Source: Hypomesus transpacificus
Taxonomy: Eukaryota; Chordata; Actinopteri; Osmeriformes; Osmeridae
Reading direction: 5' to 3'
NCBI RefSeq assembly: GCF_021917145.1
Contig: NW_025813848.1
Span: 1-64,000 of the forward strand
Length of the DNA stretch: 64,000 bases
Part shown: positions 42,801 through 64,000 of the stretch, piece after piece
Numbering within the stretch: position 1 is the stretch's first letter
Layout of the letters: each line of letters begins with the position of its first letter
Notes under the pieces: model-generated
What the model was told of the DNA's origin: nothing
Databases searched by the model: none
Seen by the model: the letters and a program-made list of their open reading frames with translations, nothing else
Translations under genes and position numbers: made by a program

Positions 42801-44338
42801 CCGGCTCATTATTAAATAAACGATTGTGATTGGCCCAGCAATATCCAGGCCGGATGGAAATCTGTTTGAATGGGTGGGTGGCCAGACCCATTTGCCAGAG
42901 CAAATAAAACATAATCTTGCAGATGGGTTTGGTTCCCAGGCCACTAGATACACTTATTAACTCCCCAGCAGAAATGCGGATCCATCACAGTCAATGATGC
43001 AAGCAAGCCAGATATGGAAATCTCTGACATTATATTGTAATGTGCACATGTATTCTTGAAATGTAGTTATACGATATGCCCAAGCTACAACAATACCTTT
43101 GTTTATGATATCATATTTGTTACACAACAAATTATGATAGATTTACGTACTATTTCCTCTGTTACTGTAATGTGAGCCTACAGCTAGATGTGCCTCTGCT
43201 CTCCAATAAATGAAATTCCCTCGAGCTAAAGGTCTCTAGTAGATATCCAATTGGTGCAACAGTTTTTAGGAGCACATTGACTGGCAACTTACCCCATTTG
43301 AACTGACTTATTCTGCATGAGAAAACCCCCAACATTTTCTCATAAACAGAATTGTTTTAAGTTCAGGAAAGTGTATTTCCTTCGAACAATGTCTGCCTTA
43401 CAAAAATGATGAGAGACAGACATACTATAGAGGGGGTATCAGTGGGGTGACGGAGGGGAGAACTCTGTCTTAAACAGCCGTGTTCTGATTCTCTGTTCTG
43501 TGAAGCTTCCCAGAAAAGATATCTCGTTATGAATCCTTACCCCTATCAACATCCAATAACAAGGAGGAGTGAAATTTTTAGTACTAGTGCAGTCCCCATT
43601 GGCGGTGGATACTAGTGCAGTGCCAATTGATGGTTTCGCCAACACGACACTGCACATCCTTGGGTCCAACGTTCATAGTTAGACTGTGGGAGTTCAACCT
43701 CCTCAAAATGCCTGTGTGTCATTTTATTTAACATCCCACACATTGCCTGTCGAGTACATCAGGCCCAACACTGCCTCCAGCTCCAGTAACATCCTCAACG
43801 CTACTCTCGGAGAGGCTAATGTTCTCACAGCTCATTTAACGGTTTTCCGGTAAAGACTGGTCAGGTCAGGAGACTGTGTGGCGGGGTTGGGGCCTTGATT
43901 ACAGTCTACGATCCTCTCATGAAGGCGATACTCCCACCTGGGAGGGGTTATGATACGCTGACACAGCAGGCATGGACATTATTATCTACGGTGGACGCTG
44001 TGGTATTTTAACCTCCAACATAGCAGGGCAGATCCAAGTGAAAGTGGTTTATAAGATTAGGGAAAGCAGGCTGGCTGAACACAAAACCACATCCAGATCA
44101 ATTTCACTACTTTGAAAGTTGAATGTAGTGCAGCCAGGTAAATAAAATGTTGGTGATTTGATCTAAGTTATATATATCTACGACAGGCTATTTATATAAT
44201 ATCATACAGGTTTACCGTAGAGTTGTATCAATTTATTATATATTTTACCTCATACATCTGTTTACATCTAACCATATCAGTACAGGATTTTATACACAAC
44301 ATTTATTTATCACTTAGCATTTTCTTTTTTTCAGCAGA

Positions 44339-44467
44339 TGTCAATACTGCAAAATCAAATATTGTTTACTCACAGTTGAACCAAAAGTGCAAGATGCAAA
44401 AACTGGCAATTGAGGACAGGCATGCAAGGCAGGAAAAGAAGACTACAGGAAAAAACATCAACACATG
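44339..44467 (+). CDS. Candidate terminal exon with ITIM-like motif
   Basis: A strong pyrimidine tract and acceptor (ttctttttttcag, AG at about 44334-44335) precede an open segment ending in TGA at about 44466-44468. The encoded tail contains NIVYSQLNQK, matching the I/V-x-Y-x-x-L inhibitory tyrosine motif, followed by a basic stretch (HARQEKKTTGKNINT). This is how the cytoplasmic end of an inhibitory immune-type receptor looks. No upstream Ig or membrane exon was found within the preceding 6 kb and no poly(A) signal follows closely, so it may be chance. Confidence 0.25.
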
Positions 44468-44653
44468 ACTTGCTACCATTGGAGCTCATGCCACAAAACA
44501 CACTCAGACACTAACACACAAAACTAAGCCACAGTGCATGCCACAGCGCTTATCTATAAAGGCTACTGTGTACAGACACACACACACAATTTGAAGACTT
44601 TTTATAGGGCAGAAATGCTGTAGACACAAATGTAGCTAAAATATCCAGCAAGA

Positions 44654-46051
44654 TTTATTTAGGTAGCTTATAAAGTCAAACAGAAACATTGCACACGCAC
44701 GCACACACAAACAAACAAACACACACACAGAGTACACGGACACATTCATACAAAGCAACACATGCGCACACGTACGTACACACACAGATATGCATGCATA
44801 ATAACATCAGGTCCTTTTCTAAGACTATCTTTCCGACCCTGGCAGCTGAATGAAATGCTCTAGCAGGTGATGAGGTGAGTGAGAGAGTGGAGGAGACATC
44901 TTTGAACAAGCAGAGGTGGTTATCACAGCCCCTGGATTGTGGTGATTGGAATCATTTTGGTTTTTCTTTTGTTCATCTATTATTGTCTGTACAGGTCTGC
45001 AGGTTGAAGCTGGACTGAAGACATCTGAGTGGGAGCAGACGTCATAGGCTCCGTAATGGTGGTCCTCTATGGATAAAATTACATTCATACATCTTCTCCC
45101 TCAACATGCAGCGACAAGAACGCATTTTTATGCACACACAGACACAAACACAGGAGGACTTGGGAAAGGAATGTTGTAGAAGATTGAATTTCAGTCATAT
45201 CAAGTCCCATGGGATGTAGGCCCTAGTGACCATGACAGGGACCCAGTGCAATGTTGTTGCATTACCTGGTTGACTTCTTCTGAACAGGAACCAATTATGA
45301 TTATGGCGGTGATTACCATGCACGTCCAACCCTGTGACACAAGGGTTCATAGTCCATAACACTGCAGAGACAGAAACTTGACAGAAACTTGTCATCTGCA
45401 GTTCAGGCCAGTTCAGCCTCTGTTCTTGTCCAAGTCATGTTCATTCATGTAATCGGGCATTCACATATGGAGCAGTGCGGCGGCAATAACGAAAGTCGGG
45501 ATTGGCAGTAGCTGCACGTAGCTTTCTACTTTGTCAACACCCACACAGAGCATTGAATCGGTACCAGCACAGCATTGCAAAGCCAGGAATCCCCGTGCTG
45601 TGCCTTTGCATAATGTGAATGCCCGTCGGGTTCTAATAAGATAATGGGTCAAATACATTATGAATACATTGTTTAAACGGTCCTGAAGCAGGTAAAACAA
45701 CTCACATGTTCCTATATGTAACTCAGAACTCTAATGTCTGTATAATAGCAGAGGTCCAGTGCACTTACAACAAGGGTCATTTTGCTTTGGTCTAGACAGG
45801 ACAGGACACTGCTAGTCCCACAGTCAGAGATGGGTGAACATGTAGTTCCTTCTCTGTCAGACGGAGTGGCTTTGCTCTGCTCTCCATCAATCCATCCAGT
45901 GTCTGACGCTCCTTCCATCTTTTGCCTTTTCCGAAGCTAACAATGTCAAATCTGTCCTGTCCTGTCCTAACCAATGCTGTCCCATTCCATCCTGTACAAT
46001 CTTGTCCTTTTCCTGTCCTCTCTTAGCCAGTCTGTCAGGGTAAGAGGAGGG
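44654..46051 (-). other. ptgir: Probable ptgir 3' UTR
   Basis: Non-coding minus-strand sequence from the ptgir stop to the first noticed minus-strand AATAAA (44659-44654). CA/TG microsatellites lie at about 44690-44800. The boundary is inferred. Confidence 0.4.
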
Positions 46052-63426
<17,375 letters not shown>

Positions 63427-64000
63427 GGTGACTGGTGTGTGTGTGTAAGAGACAGAGCTTTAGAGAGCGGTTTTGTGTGAGTGAGAGACAGTGTGTGAGT
63501 AAGTAAATGAGTGAGATCGACTGTGTGTGTAGTGTGTGAGTGTGTGTGTGTCTGGAAGGATGTGAAAGATAAGGAACTCTCAGTGAGGAAGTTCTTGGAT
63601 GTCCTCCATTAAAGCGACTCGCATTACTGCACGATGATGCGCAAGACAGGGACCTGTCAACCGGTCAGTGGATATCACACAACTGCAGCAGCACCAGAGG
63701 AAAGCCAACTTGTTGAGACCCATGGTCCACAGACACTGACTCAGAGCGTGATTCAATGGATTTTCCCTTTAAACCGTCTTAATTTCTGTTGTTTCAATCC
63801 CTTCAGTTACAGCAATCTCAAACGGTTGAAAAGTCACTTAAAAAATTACTCCCAAAAAGTTGTCATTTGAAACAGTTTATTCGGGGTTCCATTTTTGCCC
63901 GTTTTTTTAACACTACAGTCTCCGTCTTTAAACCTTAAAAACTAAGTGAATAACAATGAGTAACAACTACAGGAACGACGGCTTACCCTAAATATGGAAC
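63427..64000 (-). other. ptgir: ptgir 5' flank
   Basis: Upstream of the receptor start codon on the minus strand. CA/TG-rich for the first 130 bases. No splice site or promoter element could be assigned with confidence, and nothing else is recognised. Confidence 0.4.

Overview
This is animal nuclear DNA, almost certainly from a ray-finned (teleost) fish. The genes have GT-AG introns and AATAAA poly(A) signals. The DNA between them is full of CA/TG and CT/GA microsatellites, G-rich minisatellites, V-SINE-type tRNA-derived SINEs and short hAT and Tc1/mariner-like elements. Most long open frames in the window are simple-sequence translations, not genes. No CRISPR array, operon, rRNA or intact tRNA was seen.

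Layout. 1-10.1 kb: no supportable gene; microsatellites, minisatellites and one MITE. 10.2-11.1 kb (minus strand): gemin7, an SMN-complex subunit. 11.6-12.2 kb: a dead DD35E transposase. 13.3-22.8 kb (plus): a ten-exon gene assembled here, encoding a secreted protein of about 473 residues with a signal peptide, 15 dicysteine pairs of the galaxin type and a netrin-like C-terminal region. 26.4-28.4 kb (plus): a two-exon THIK-type two-pore potassium channel. 29.4-34.9 kb (plus): a complete six-exon calmodulin gene with a long 3' UTR. 46.05-63.43 kb (minus): a prostanoid GPCR matching the prostacyclin receptor (ptgir), two coding exons around a 16.3 kb repeat-filled intron.

The neighbourhood is informative. 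In human, CALM3 and PTGIR are convergent neighbours on 19q13 and GEMIN7 is also there, so the calmodulin gene is best called calm3. KCNK13 lies near CALM1 and KCNK12 near CALM2, so a THIK channel beside calm3 looks like a third copy from the same ancestral block that mammals appear to have lost. The genes are a conserved neighbourhood, not a shared pathway; calmodulin, the potassium channel and the Gs-coupled receptor are each signalling proteins with their own roles.

Points most worth a second look: the galaxin-repeat plus NTR-like gene; three single-base frame disruptions in ptgir exon 1; the divergent C-terminal tail of the THIK channel; two orphan candidate exons (one ending in an ITIM-like motif, one encoding a membrane segment); and several cleanly delimited transposon insertions, including a MITE nested in a SINE and a repeat element that split a G-rich minisatellite.
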